NCBI GenBank assembly: GCA_944326055.1
Contig: CALVCT010000007.1
Coordinates: forward strand, 1-41,198
Direction: 5' to 3'
Origin: an uncultured Erysipelotrichaceae bacterium
GTDB lineage: Bacteria; Bacillota_I; Bacilli_A; Erysipelotrichales; Erysipelotrichaceae
DNA: 41,198 nucleotides
Made by a program: the position numbers and the translations under genes. The notes beneath the pieces are model-generated. The model had not been told where the DNA came from. It saw only the letters and a list, made by a program, of their open reading frames with translations, and did no database searches. How positions within the stretch are numbered: the stretch's first letter is position 1; every line of letters begins with the position of its first letter. This document shows positions 1 through 8,968 of the stretch, piece by piece.

Positions 1-721
1 GGTCTTGGCACTTATGCTTTGTGTGGCAAAGAGCTTCACGGTGCGATAGGTCATGCACTAAGTAGTGGCTATCGGCTGATCGATACAGCATCCTTTTATG
101 GCAATGAAAAAGAAATTGGAGACGCGATCAGGTCATCGTTGATCAGAAGAGAAGATCTCTTTATCATAACTAAACTCTATCCCAGTGAGTATAAGGATGC
201 ACGATATAAAGTAAAAGAAGCTATCGAACGCCTTGACATCGCCTATCTTGATATGATGATGTTGCATCATCCATCACATGATGACATCGATGCCTATAGA
301 GCGATCGAAGAGGCGATCGATAAAGGCTATGTACGCTATGGTGGTGTATCTTGATATTGCGAAAAAGAGATCGATCGCTTCTTGTCACAAGTAAGGATCA
401 GACCCCAAAGATGCAAAAGTCTTAGAACATTTAAAAGTACTTGGTCTGCATGCACAAAGCTAGTATCCTCTAGCAGGTAGAGGCTATACAAAGCAGCTAT
501 TAGAAGATGAAGTGATCAAAGATATCGCTAAAAGATACCATAAGACCAGTGCTCAGGTGGTGCTCAGATGGAACATTGAACGCGATGTTATCGTCATACC
601 TAGTTCAAGTGATAAGAAGCACATCGAAGAGAATATCGATATCTTTGATTTCAAGCTCGATCAAGATGATATGCAAGCTATCGCCCTCTTAGAAAGACAT
701 GAGAAGCATGATTGGTATTAG
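1..721 (+). pseudogene. aldo/keto reductase, broken and 5'-truncated by the window edge
   Basis: Frame 1 from the first base reads as an NADPH-dependent aldo/keto reductase: GLGTY, then the DTASFYGNE segment (Asp and catalytic Tyr), a Lys in FIITKLYP, and a catalytic-type His in MMLHHPS. The family's GVSN motif is interrupted by TGA at 352-354 (GVS-stop-YCEKEIDRFL). The middle is then out of frame and seems shortened. The C-terminal part resumes in frame 2 after another stop at 461-463 (PLAGRGY, then RWNIERDVIVIPSS, the cofactor-binding end) and stops at 719-721. At least two nonsense codons plus a frame change make this a pseudogene. Sequencing error is a less likely alternative because the lesions are multiple. 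Confidence 0.85.
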
Positions 722-800
722 AAGTCTCGTCCTCTTTTATAGTTGACTTTTCTTGTAGAGACCCAAGTATCATCAAACGATATCTAAATAAGCATCTTTC

Positions 801-829
801 TTGCATCTTTAATCACACTTTAATATTCT
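801..829 (+). promoter_or_regulatory. probable sigma-A-type promoter of the PepSY lipoprotein gene
   Basis: TTGCAT (801-806) and TATTCT (824-829) are separated by 17 bp, giving a leader of about 28 nt before the SD and ATG 864. Both hexamers are imperfect matches, so this is a position-based inference. Confidence 0.4.
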
Positions 830-863
830 TCATCTAGGATATGATCATACAGGAGGAGAATGT

Positions 864-1604
864 ATGAAAAAGTTATTCGTTATATTAGCTGTATCAGCAC
901 TTATCTTAAGCGGTTGTGCTGATGATGATATCACTCTAGATGAAGCGATCGCGATCGCTAAAGAAGATGCTGGTTTTAGTATCGATGCGTCGATCGTCAG
1001 TAGCGATAAGACAGATGATGGTTATGTCATCATCTTAAGTGAAGGTGAACTTTCAAAGCAGATAACACTCGATGATGATGGTGTCCTTATCGGCCTTAAA
1101 GATCTCGATAGTACCACTCCAGATCTTTTGGGTACGACAAAAGATCAAATGACGAGTACAGAATCAGTGATAGATGAGATGCAAGAAGCATTAGATATAG
1201 CACTAGCTGATCAAGGACTTAGTGAAGATGCTGTTTATGACATCCATATCTCACAAGAATATCGTCATGGATCTTTAGTCTATGATGTCGATTTCAAGAC
1301 AAGTGAAAGTGAATATGAAGCGACAGTCGATCTAAACAGTATGACGATCGTCGAGAAGAGTTTAGAAAGTAATGATGATCCTGTCACTACTTTCGATAAC
1401 AGTATCTCAAGACTTGAAGCATTAGAAGCTGCCCTAAAAGCTAATGATCTAGATGTCAGTGATGTTAGTGGCATCAAGATTGATGAATCACATCTAAGGG
1501 GCGTGAGTGTCTATGACATCGATTATGAAGTCGGTTATGATGAATATGAAGTCATGATCGATGCGACTACAGCAGAAGTCATCTTTAATAATATCGATCA
1601 CTAG
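864..1604 (+). CDS. PepSY-domain lipoprotein
   Basis: A 246-residue secreted lipoprotein. MKKLFVILAVSALILSGC is a type II signal peptide with lipobox LSGC, so Cys18 should be lipidated and the protein anchored outside the membrane. The mature part is very acidic and reads as about three PepSY-like units, each with an 'EAL/EAI..A' helix followed by a Y-D-V/I-D-F/Y strand pair (near residues 27-80, 105-165 and 175-245). PepSY domains are often linked to protease inhibition or to modulating cell-surface enzymes; the specific partner cannot be read here. A strong SD (AGGAGG at 851-856) precedes ATG 864. The gene is monocistronic between two pseudogenes, with codon use like its housekeeping neighbours. 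Confidence 0.85.
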   Translation: MKKLFVILAVSALILSGCADDDITLDEAIAIAKEDAGFSIDASIVSSDKTDDGYVIILSEGELSKQITLDDDGVLIGLKDLDSTTPDLLGTTKDQMTSTESVIDEMQEALDIALADQGLSEDAVYDIHISQEYRHGSLVYDVDFKTSESEYEATVDLNSMTIVEKSLESNDDPVTTFDNSISRLEALEAALKANDLDVSDVSGIKIDESHLRGVSVYDIDYEVGYDEYEVMIDATTAEVIFNNIDH

Positions 1605-1610
1605 AGAGCA

Positions 1611-2093
1611 TTAACCTTTGATCGCAAAACGTTCTTTCAAAGATCTTAAGAGTCTTAAGTAATGCGGCAGTTCCTCTTTTAAGACTGATACATAATAGAT
1701 CGCATAAGCAAAGTCGTCATCAAGTGGGATGACGACACTTTCTTTTACTTCATCTTGAACATAGGCATTAGTCGTAAATGATGGGAAAGATGATAATCCC
1801 ACGACGTCCATGAATGCATTCCTTTAATCCATATAGCGGAAGTGGACATTATGAAGACGCTCTTTAGCTAATTCGTACCAAAAGCCGATCTCAGTAAGCA
1901 AGAGGATGTTCATATCATCAAGATCTTTAAGCTCTAGCACTGGATGTTTGGCTAGAGGGTGATCTTTGGGAACTAATAAAGAAAGTCTTTCATCACGATA
2001 GGGGAAGGTGTAAAGTTCGTCATCTTTAGGATCTTCGTGAGTAACGATGATGTCATAGTGTCTTTTTTTAGACCATCGATCATAATGATCCAA
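1611..2093 (-). pseudogene. LysR-type regulator remnant (effector-binding domain only)
   Basis: Read on the minus strand from about 2093 this is the C-terminal half of a LysR-family substrate-binding domain: HYDIIVTHED, then RLSLLVPKDHPLAKH, then LLTEIGFWYELAKERL. A TAA at 1824-1826 interrupts it, after which the same frame continues (RNAFMDVVGLSSFPSF...) to the stop at 1611. The N-terminal winged-helix DNA-binding half is absent: upstream in frame there is a stop within about 6 bases of the TTG at 2093 and no HTH-like coding sequence before the helicase gene. An N-terminal deletion plus a nonsense codon makes it non-functional as a regulator. Confidence 0.75.
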
Positions 2094-2155
2094 ATTTCAT
2101 CAAGATGTTGCACAACGTCAAGATCCACGAGTAATATACATCAATGATGAGCTGA

Positions 2156-2182
2156 CTAAAAAGCCTGATGACAGCCTTTTTT
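2156..2182 (-). terminator. Rho-independent terminator of the SNF2 helicase gene
   Basis: On the minus strand AAAAAGGCTG and CAGGCTTTTT flank a TCAT loop, with one mismatch in the stem and a T-run, about 20 nt after the helicase stop codon. Confidence 0.6.
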
Positions 2183-2202
2183 GATGATAAGAATGTTTAG
2201 AG

Positions 2203-5200
2203 CTATCTTTGAAATAGCTCGATGATCTCTTCTTTTGACATTTTTGCTAGTGAGCCATCATTACCTTCGATGAAGCTATCAGCTAAGTCTTTTTTGTGCT
2301 CTTGCATCTTGACGATCTTTTCTTCGATCGAATCTTTCATGATCATCCTATATACTTGCACATTAGCGTTCTGGCCAATACGATGAGCACGGTCGGTGGC
2401 TTGATTTTGTGCAGAGACGTTCCACCATGGGTCGACATGGATGACTGCTTCAGCAGCCGTAAGATTTAGTCCTGTACCTCCGGCTTTAAGCGAGATAAGG
2501 AAGACGGCAGTATCATCGGTTTGAAAGGCATCGACGAGCCTTTGACGTTCTTCTTTTGACGTGCTACCGGTCAAGATGCAATAGCTTATCTTATTCTTAT
2601 CGAGTTCATCTTTTATAAGATCGATGAGGGACGTGAAAGATGAGAAGACAAGAGTCTTTTTCTTGTTTTCATGTAAGATGGATAGAAGATCGACACAAGC
2701 TTCGATCTTACTTGAAGGATGATCGATCCCATCATAGACGAGTCTTTGATCGCAACAGAGCTGTCTAAGCCTTGTCAACATCGCTAATATAGCTATGTGA
2801 TCGATCCTTGGCTCTCTGATCTTGATCCGCATCTCTTTTGAGACTTGAGCAAGATTAGCGAGGTAGATGTCTTTTTCTTCATCGGTGAATTCGATGAGAT
2901 ACTTATGATCGACCTTATCTGGCAGTTCTTTGAGAACTTCTTTTTTGGTACGGCGTAAGATGAAAGGTGAGACCATCTCTTTAAGCTTATTAGCACTATC
3001 TTTGTCATTGCCCATGATGATAGGGGTCTCAAACTCCCTTTTAAAGTGGGCATAGCTGAAAAGATAAGAAGGCATGAGGAAATCAAAGATCGACCAAAGC
3101 TCAGCTAAAGAGTTCTCGATCGGTGTACCACTCAAAGCTAAGCGATGAGCACATCTAAGTGCTTTGACGCTCGTCGCATTCTTTGTTTTTTGGTTCTTGA
3201 TATTCTGCGCTTCATCCAAGATGACATATTCAAAGTTCTTGCCTTCATATAGTTCGATATCACGTCTAAGGTAGTCGTAGGATGTGATGAGAAGATCATG
3301 ATCTTCATGATCATCGATAAGTCTCTTACGAGTACTTTTTGATCCTAAGATGAGAGTATAGGATAGATCGACATCAAAGCGCTTGATCTCATTTTCCCAA
3401 TTGTAGATCAAAGAAGATGGGCAGATGACGATAGAATGACGACCTTTTGCTTTTATCGTTTCTAATAGGGCGATGACTTGGATCGTCTTGCCAAGCCCCA
3501 TCTCATCAGCTAAGATACCATTCATGCCATATCGATAGAGTGTAAGCAACCAGTTTACGCCATAGATCTGATAATCACGCAAGATATCGTTATAGCGTGT
3601 TGATACTCGCTTTTTTGATTTCATCTTTTTGAAGCCGTCGATATATTCTTTGAGCGATCCATCTTTATCTATTTCAAAACCATATAAGCGATCTAAGTCC
3701 TTCTCTATACTTAAAGCGCGATAGTTTTCTAATTCGATCCTTCCTTTTTTGATCTTCTTTGGATCGATGTCTAAGTCAAATAGTAGTTCGTCAAGTTCTT
3801 TGAGTTCATCGCTATCAAGAGAGATCGTCTCACCGTTTTTCAGTTTGTGATAGCGTTTCTTCTTTCGATAAGAGCTAAGGATATTTGAGATCTCAGAGAT
3901 ATCGAAATCTAAAGTATCAAGGTCGATCTCTAAAAGACCGCTGCGCATCCTTACACCTGCTTGGATCTTGTAGTGAGCTTTCTTTTTCAGTTTACGGATG
4001 TCATCAGAGATATAGACTGTCGCGTACTTTTGTAGTCTTTCAAGCTTGTCTTTTATGAAAGAAAAGGTCTTATCACTATCAGCATCCATGTAGTAATAAA
4101 GCTCATCTTCATCGACACTGATGGCATCTTCTTTAAGAAGATAGTCGATGATCTTGATCCTTCTATCTTCTTTGTCGATATCTTTTGTATTTATGGTCTG
4201 ATCTTCGATATCTTTCGCTGATACCTTGAATAAAAGCGTATCATTATCATAGATATCGCCATAGACTTCGATCTTGTTGGGACTCTTTTTGGCTATGCTT
4301 TTTAAGATGCCAGATGGATCATCGATCTTTAGATTCTCTTTATCGTCAGCTAAGATCAGGCGATATAAAGCGGACATATCATCTTTAGCGATGAAGATCT
4401 CTTGATCAGTCTTTTGTTCTTGAAGAAGCCTTTGCAGAGCTTTTGATGCCTTGAGATGTTTGATAGAAGGGACTTGAGTGATCTTGAAGATATCAGTATC
4501 CGTAAAACGAAGATCTGAAAGATCTGTGTCGATCTTCAAGATAAAGACATCATGATCTTCACGGAGCGTCATAGTCAACTTCAATTCATCTTCCAAGATC
4601 AAAGAAGTAGCTTCATTTTTAAAGAGCTCATAATAGTGTTCCAATACCTCATCATCGATCTCGATATAGCTATACGGATAATAGTAAATGTAGCTACTTG
4701 TCTGATAGTACCAACGAATGAAGTCGATATATTTTTTTGATGTAGGTGAAAAACTATCGTAACTGTGAAAGAAAGACATCTTCTTACCATAAGAATGGAA
4801 TCTTACATTATCTATATCTTCTAAGAATTTTGGTAAGTTACGTATAAGATAGTGTGCATCGTCTTTGTCGTAGATCTCAAAGTGCATCGTCAAACTGTCA
4901 TCTATCCACCTGAGTGAAGGAATGATGAAATAAGCCCCCGATTGTAACTCCTTTCTGATCTCAAAGAGTTCTTCATCACCTATCTTTTTAAGTAAGATCT
5001 TGGTCTTGATGATGCCGTTTTTGATCTCTTGACTTCTTTTTTCTTCTAATAAACGTCTTTGCAGATCAGCATGATATCCTTCTCTGTCATATCTAAATGG
5101 CACACTATCTATCTCATGCATCAAGAGCCAATAGATGACAGCACCTATATGTGCACAAAGTCTACCTTTTTTACCCCATGGACAATCACAAGAAAAACTC

Positions 5201-5406
5201 TCGATGTCTACTAGTGCTTCATCATAGATGAAATGGAGATCGTAGTGTTTGATGTCGATGATCAAGGAAGCGCTTATAAGGTATCTTTGGCCACCTAGTT
5301 CAATGATATCGATCTTTGATATATAGTCTTTTTTGACATACATCAAAGCTACTGAACGATCATCTTCAGAGAGTTTATCAAATATATCATAGGGCAACTT
5401 GAACAT
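2203..5406 (-). CDS. SWIM zinc-finger SNF2-family helicase/ATPase
   Basis: A 1067-residue double-stranded-DNA translocase of the bacterial SNF2 group. A SWIM zinc finger lies near residues 68-86 (C-D-C ... C-A-H ligands). A long middle region without an obvious motif (a helicase-associated domain in this family) is followed by the ATPase core: Walker A in ADEMGLGKTIQ (about 630), DEAQ box (VILDEAQ, about 730), motif III LSGTPIENSLAELWS, motif V ISLKAGGTGLNL and motif VI DRAHRIGQ (about 1005). The family is usually assigned to remodelling of DNA-protein complexes or to transcription/repair; the cellular role is not evident here. There is no SD. A TAGAAT hexamer ends 6 nt before ATG 5406, suggesting a leaderless transcript. 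It follows htpG and the CmpB-like gene by 47 nt. Confidence 0.95.
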   Translation of the reverse strand: MFKLPYDIFDKLSEDDRSVALMYVKKDYISKIDIIELGGQRYLISASLIIDIKHYDLHFIYDEALVDIESFSCDCPWGKKGRLCAHIGAVIYWLLMHEIDSVPFRYDREGYHADLQRRLLEEKRSQEIKNGIIKTKILLKKIGDEELFEIRKELQSGAYFIIPSLRWIDDSLTMHFEIYDKDDAHYLIRNLPKFLEDIDNVRFHSYGKKMSFFHSYDSFSPTSKKYIDFIRWYYQTSSYIYYYPYSYIEIDDEVLEHYYELFKNEATSLILEDELKLTMTLREDHDVFILKIDTDLSDLRFTDTDIFKITQVPSIKHLKASKALQRLLQEQKTDQEIFIAKDDMSALYRLILADDKENLKIDDPSGILKSIAKKSPNKIEVYGDIYDNDTLLFKVSAKDIEDQTINTKDIDKEDRRIKIIDYLLKEDAISVDEDELYYYMDADSDKTFSFIKDKLERLQKYATVYISDDIRKLKKKAHYKIQAGVRMRSGLLEIDLDTLDFDISEISNILSSYRKKKRYHKLKNGETISLDSDELKELDELLFDLDIDPKKIKKGRIELENYRALSIEKDLDRLYGFEIDKDGSLKEYIDGFKKMKSKKRVSTRYNDILRDYQIYGVNWLLTLYRYGMNGILADEMGLGKTIQVIALLETIKAKGRHSIVICPSSLIYNWENEIKRFDVDLSYTLILGSKSTRKRLIDDHEDHDLLITSYDYLRRDIELYEGKNFEYVILDEAQNIKNQKTKNATSVKALRCAHRLALSGTPIENSLAELWSIFDFLMPSYLFSYAHFKREFETPIIMGNDKDSANKLKEMVSPFILRRTKKEVLKELPDKVDHKYLIEFTDEEKDIYLANLAQVSKEMRIKIREPRIDHIAILAMLTRLRQLCCDQRLVYDGIDHPSSKIEACVDLLSILHENKKKTLVFSSFTSLIDLIKDELDKNKISYCILTGSTSKEERQRLVDAFQTDDTAVFLISLKAGGTGLNLTAAEAVIHVDPWWNVSAQNQATDRAHRIGQNANVQVYRMIMKDSIEEKIVKMQEHKKDLADSFIEGNDGSLAKMSKEEIIELFQR

Positions 5407-5412
5407 AAGTAG

Positions 5413-5421
5413 ATTCTAACA
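5413..5421 (-). promoter_or_regulatory. extended -10 element of the SNF2 gene (leaderless)
   Basis: Read on the minus strand: TGT-TAGAAT, a TGn-type extended -10, followed by 6 nt and then ATG 5406. No convincing -35 (TTTATT at 17 bp). The predicted start site coincides with the start codon. Confidence 0.5.
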
Positions 5422-5453
5422 GATTGAATATAGTAAATAAAGAAAAGACAGAT

Positions 5454-6167
5454 CTAGCGATCATTGCGGTCTCTAGTTCTGTCTTTGAGCTCTTCGATGT
5501 AAGAGCGGATGTCCTTTCTGTCAGGAAGCATGAAGAAACTTCGCTTATCAAAAGCTTTTTGAGCTTCTGATTTGAGGTCTTTGAAGGCTATGACGAGTTC
5601 TGACTCCTTAGCGAGTTTTCTGATCTTTGATAAGATCTTCATCGTCTCAAAGAGATCGATAAGGATAAAACCATAGAAGACACCGACTATGAAGGAGAAC
5701 TCGATGTGTGATGTATATAAGCCCACTGCCCTTGTAAGGGAGGGATTGATAAGGAAATAATAGAGTATCGAGATAGCACCCCAGAGCAAAGAGAAGCGAA
5801 GACAAATGATACCTTTATAGTTGAACTTCTCATTTGAATAATCCCAAAGTTTGATATGCATGACGTTTTTAAAGAAAAGGCCACCTACAAGTTCTAAAAG
5901 CGTCATAAGTAAGGATGCGACGATGAAGATAAAGGCTATATCGATGATGATATTCTTAAATGTGAAAGTATTAAGGATATAGCTCAAGATGTAGAGTATC
6001 ACTGTTCCGAAACCGTAGATCGGAAGGTATGGTCCTTGAAGAAAGCCAGGGTTGATCCATTTGCGTTTTTTGCCGATGAAACGATTGAAGAAAAGTTCCA
6101 TGAGCCAACCAGTGATACAACCGACCATAAATAGGAACAATAAGACTAAGATATCGAAGCGTGTCAT
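5454..6167 (-). CDS. CmpB-type (ABC-transporter permease-like, PF06541) membrane protein
   Basis: A 237-residue multi-span membrane protein. It opens with a hydrophobic helix and the conserved GWLMELFFNR segment, then NPGFLQGPYLPIYGFG, which is the hallmark of the family annotated 'putative ABC transporter permease' (CmpB, formerly DUF1113). Several further helices follow, then a basic, charged cytoplasmic tail from about residue 185. The family's function is unproven and no ATPase partner gene is nearby. The ATG at 6167 overlaps the htpG stop (ATGA), so it is translationally coupled to htpG and probably induced with it. Confidence 0.8.
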   Translation of the reverse strand: MTRFDILVLLFLFMVGCITGWLMELFFNRFIGKKRKWINPGFLQGPYLPIYGFGTVILYILSYILNTFTFKNIIIDIAFIFIVASLLMTLLELVGGLFFKNVMHIKLWDYSNEKFNYKGIICLRFSLLWGAISILYYFLINPSLTRAVGLYTSHIEFSFIVGVFYGFILIDLFETMKILSKIRKLAKESELVIAFKDLKSEAQKAFDKRSFFMLPDRKDIRSYIEELKDRTRDRNDR

Positions 6168-8050
6168 CTCTTATCTAGTGATCTGACCATGATCTTAGAG
6201 ATCATCGTACTGTAAGCTACTGGGTCTTCAATTGGTAATCCAGCGATCAGTAGTGCTTGATCATAGAGTGCTCTAGCATAATCAGTGATATCTTCTTTGT
6301 CTTCATATGCATTCTTGATCGCTTTGAAGAGCTCGTGATCTGGATTGATCTCAAGGATCTTGTCAGCTTTGAGTCCTAGACCTTGGCGTGACTCGACGAG
6401 ATATTTCTCCATCTCGATCGATAGGCCTTCACTTGAGACAAGACAGACCGGATGGCTTTTGAGACGATTTGAGAGACGGACGTCTTTAACTTCGTCTTTA
6501 AGCGCCTCTTTGAAGTCTTCAAGGATGTCTTTATTAGCTTCATTTTCCTTTTTGAGTTCTTCTTTTTCTTCTTCGCTTTCCAAATCCAAAGAGCTGTCAT
6601 TGATCGATCTGAATTCGTGTCCGTCATAAGAGCGCACGACTGTCGTCATGAACTCATCGACATCTTCTAAAAAGTAGAGGACCTCATAACCTTTATCTAA
6701 GACTTTCTCGATCTGTGGCATAGTCTTGATCTTATCGATAGAATCTCCGACTGCATAATAGATCTCTTTTTGATCTTCTTTCATCCTTGTGACATAGTCT
6801 TTAAGCGACGTATAACTATCATCATGTGATGATCTAAAGATCACAAGATCGATCAAGACATCTTTATTGATACCATAGTTTTCATATGCACCATATTTGA
6901 TCTGTCGCCCGAATTCTTTAAAGAATGCTTCATAGCTTTCAAAGTCATCTTGCATCATCTTTTCAAGAGTCGACTTGATACGTTTGTCGACGCTCTTCTT
7001 TATCGTCTCCATCTGGTGATCTTTTTGTAATAGTTCACGTGAGATATTGAGCGAAAGATCATCGGAATCGATGAGTCCTCTTATAAATTTGAAGTAGTCA
7101 GAAATGAGTTCATCAGCTTCATCCTTGATGAAGACACCACGGCTATAAAGTTTAAGTCCTGATTTATAGTCTGAAGAATAATAGTTGTAAGGCGCTTTTG
7201 ATGGGATGTACAGCAAAGCTGTATATGATGTGTTTCCTTCAACAGAATAGTGGATAGTCTTGAGTGGCTTATTGAAGTCATAGAAGTTCTGCATATAGAA
7301 GTCATCATATTCTTCATCTTTGATATCTTTTTTATTTTTCTTCCATAGTGGCGTCATAGAGTTGATGGTCGTTTCTTCTGTGACTGTTTGCATCTTACCT
7401 TCTTCATCTGTAGGCTTCTTGACTTCTTTAGCCATTATGATCGGATAGCGGATGTAGTCAGAGTATTTCTTGATCAATAGTTCGATATCATTTTGATCGA
7501 GATATTTGCTGTATTTGACTTCATCGGTATCCTTTTTGATATGTAGAGTGATCACTGTGCCAAAATCATCTTTTTTAGCAGCTTTGATCTCATAACCTTC
7601 CTCACCAGAAGAAGTCCAAAGATAAGCTTTATCAGTATTGACTTTTTTTGATAGGACCTCGATACGATCAGCGACCATGAAAGCACTATAGAAGCCAACA
7701 CCGAATTGACCAATGATATCGACGTCTTTTTTGTCTTCTAATTCTTTTATGAACTCATATGAACCGCTCTTAGCGATCGTTCCAAGATCATCTTCCATAT
7801 CAGCTCTATCCATACCGACACCGTTATCTTCGATCGTCAAAGTACGCGCTGTCTTATCTAAAGTTATCTTGATATGTGGATCATCTTCATTTATATCTTC
7901 ACTTGTTAAGCTTAGATAATGTCTTTTATCCAAAGCATCTGAAGCATTAGAGATGAGCTCTCTAACAAAGATGTCTTTGTTGGTGTAGATGGAATTTGCC
8001 ATCAGGTCTAATAAGCGTTTTGATTCCGTCTTGAATTCTTTTATTGCCAT
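6164..8050 (-). CDS. htpG: molecular chaperone HtpG (bacterial Hsp90)
   Basis: A 628-residue Hsp90-family chaperone: ATP-dependent dimer that binds partly folded client proteins in the cytosol. The start is placed at ATG 8050 (MAIKEFKTESKRLL), which has an AGGAGG SD and matches the family N terminus; an upstream in-frame extension lacks support. The GHKL nucleotide-binding motifs are all visible: ELISNASDA (catalytic Glu/Asn), DNGVGM, GQFGVGFYSAFMVAD with the glycine-rich lid, and a conserved Arg in SRELLQ of the middle domain. The C-terminal dimerisation domain follows. Transcription starts at a good promoter overlaid by CIRCE, implying HrcA control; in Bacillus subtilis htpG is not a CIRCE gene, so this wiring is worth noting. 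Confidence 0.97.
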   Translation of the reverse strand: MAIKEFKTESKRLLDLMANSIYTNKDIFVRELISNASDALDKRHYLSLTSEDINEDDPHIKITLDKTARTLTIEDNGVGMDRADMEDDLGTIAKSGSYEFIKELEDKKDVDIIGQFGVGFYSAFMVADRIEVLSKKVNTDKAYLWTSSGEEGYEIKAAKKDDFGTVITLHIKKDTDEVKYSKYLDQNDIELLIKKYSDYIRYPIIMAKEVKKPTDEEGKMQTVTEETTINSMTPLWKKNKKDIKDEEYDDFYMQNFYDFNKPLKTIHYSVEGNTSYTALLYIPSKAPYNYYSSDYKSGLKLYSRGVFIKDEADELISDYFKFIRGLIDSDDLSLNISRELLQKDHQMETIKKSVDKRIKSTLEKMMQDDFESYEAFFKEFGRQIKYGAYENYGINKDVLIDLVIFRSSHDDSYTSLKDYVTRMKEDQKEIYYAVGDSIDKIKTMPQIEKVLDKGYEVLYFLEDVDEFMTTVVRSYDGHEFRSINDSSLDLESEEEKEELKKENEANKDILEDFKEALKDEVKDVRLSNRLKSHPVCLVSSEGLSIEMEKYLVESRQGLGLKADKILEINPDHELFKAIKNAYEDKEDITDYARALYDQALLIAGLPIEDPVAYSTMISKIMVRSLDKR

Positions 8051-8067
8051 GTGGATACCTCCTATTT

Positions 8068-8094
8068 TTAGCACTCTAAAAGATAGACTGCTAA
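8068..8094 (-). promoter_or_regulatory. CIRCE operator (HrcA site) upstream of htpG
   Basis: Minus strand: TTAGCAGTC, a 9-nt spacer, then GAGTGCTAA, matching the CIRCE consensus TTAGCACTC-N9-GAGTGCTAA except for one base in the left arm. It lies between the -10 box and the SD of htpG, in the predicted 5' untranslated region, where HrcA would block transcription. Confidence 0.9.
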
Positions 8095-8097
8095 TAT

Positions 8098-8126
8098 ATG
8101 ATAACACTCTTGATTAGAGGTTGCAA
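8098..8126 (-). promoter_or_regulatory. htpG promoter
   Basis: Minus strand TTGCAA, 17-bp spacer, TATCAT; CIRCE begins 3 nt downstream of the -10. It overlaps the divergent NUDIX promoter. Confidence 0.75.
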
Positions 8127-8137
8127 TGGCTTATAAT
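8110..8137 (+). promoter_or_regulatory. divergent promoter of the NUDIX operon
   Basis: TTGATT (8110-8115), 16-bp spacer, TATAAT (8132-8137). The predicted start site falls at about the GTG at 8145, implying a leaderless message. It shares bases 8110-8126 with the htpG promoter on the other strand. Confidence 0.65.
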
Positions 8138-8144
8138 AAACAAC

Positions 8145-8534
8145 GTGAAAGATATCGTCCTCACCAATATGTGTCTTATAAAAGATGCAGAAAAGATCCT
8201 TGTCCAAGAGCGGACCAAGAAAGACTGGCCTGGTCTTACTTTACCTGGTGGGAAAGTAAAGGACGATGAGACGATCTTTGAATCAGTCAAAAGAGAGATC
8301 AAAGAAGAGACAGGACTTGATATAAGCGATGTGAAGGAGCGCGGCTATATCGAGTGGAACATCAAAGATAGACGTCATCTGTGCATCTTGTTTGAAAGCT
8401 CGAAGTTCAAAGGTGATCTGAGATCATCAAGTGAGGGGGAAGTGTGGTTCTTAGATAAGAGTAAGATCAAAGAATATCGGCTTTCGGAAGATCTAGATAA
8501 GATACTTGATATATATGGTATCGAATGGAGGTAG
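8145..8534 (+). CDS. NUDIX hydrolase (MutT/8-oxo-dGTPase-like)
   Basis: A 129-residue NUDIX protein that would hydrolyse a nucleoside-diphosphate-X substrate. The NUDIX box is complete: GGKVKDDE, seven residues, then REIKEETGL (G-x5-E-x7-REUxEExGU). The DWPGLTLPGG segment before it is typical of the YjhB/MutT-like 8-oxo-dGTP diphosphatase group; the substrate is not provable from sequence. The start is set at GTG 8145 (VKDIVLTNMCLI), matching family N termini. A TTG 24 nt upstream is also in frame, but it lies inside the promoter. No SD precedes the GTG, and TATAAT ends 7 nt before it. First gene of an operon with the cyclophilin and YitT genes. Confidence 0.88.
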   Translation: MKDIVLTNMCLIKDAEKILVQERTKKDWPGLTLPGGKVKDDETIFESVKREIKEETGLDISDVKERGYIEWNIKDRRHLCILFESSKFKGDLRSSSEGEVWFLDKSKIKEYRLSEDLDKILDIYGIEWR

Positions 8535-8536
8535 TG

Positions 8537-8968
8537 ATGATACATGGCAAGATCGTAATGGAAGATGGGGCGGTCATCCCTTTTGTCTTATATCCAGAAT
8601 ATGCGCCTAATACAGTCGCTAATTTTGTAAGGCTCGCAAAAGAGCATTTCTATGATGGATTGACTTTCCATCGCGTCATCAAAGGCTTTGTTTCACAAGG
8701 TGGCGATCCTAAGGGTGATGGAACTGGCGAGTTAGACTATCTCATCAAAAACGAGAATGAAGGAAATCCCCTAAAGCATAAAGCAGGAGCGATAGCGATG
8801 GCTCACCGTGGTCGTGATACCGCTAGTTGCCAATTTTATATCACTCATGCACCACAACCACATTTGGACCAAGACTATACGGTGTTTGGCGAAGTAGTCG
8901 AGAATCTGGATGCCGTTATAGAAATGGTGCCCGGCGCTAGGATGAAGAGTGTGATCATCGATGACTAA
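8537..8968 (+). CDS. cyclophilin-type peptidyl-prolyl cis-trans isomerase
   Basis: A 143-residue cytosolic PPIase that accelerates proline isomerisation during folding. Cyclophilin core motifs are clear: APNTVANFVRLA, FYDGLTFHRVIKGF (active-site Arg in FHR), QGGDPKGDGTG, and the AMAHRGRDTASCQFYI block replacing the classical MANAGPNTNGSQFFI. An in-frame ATG at 8525 exists, but ATG 8537 has a proper GGAGG SD at 8528-8532 and starts 2 nt after the NUDIX stop. There is no signal peptide. The intracellular, short bacterial form fits the length. Confidence 0.93.
   Translation: MIHGKIVMEDGAVIPFVLYPEYAPNTVANFVRLAKEHFYDGLTFHRVIKGFVSQGGDPKGDGTGELDYLIKNENEGNPLKHKAGAIAMAHRGRDTASCQFYITHAPQPHLDQDYTVFGEVVENLDAVIEMVPGARMKSVIIDD

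Noticed and set aside
8051-8107. Longer HtpG N terminus
   Set aside because: It would read through the SD and CIRCE; MAIKEFKTESKRLL with an AGGAGG site is the family start.
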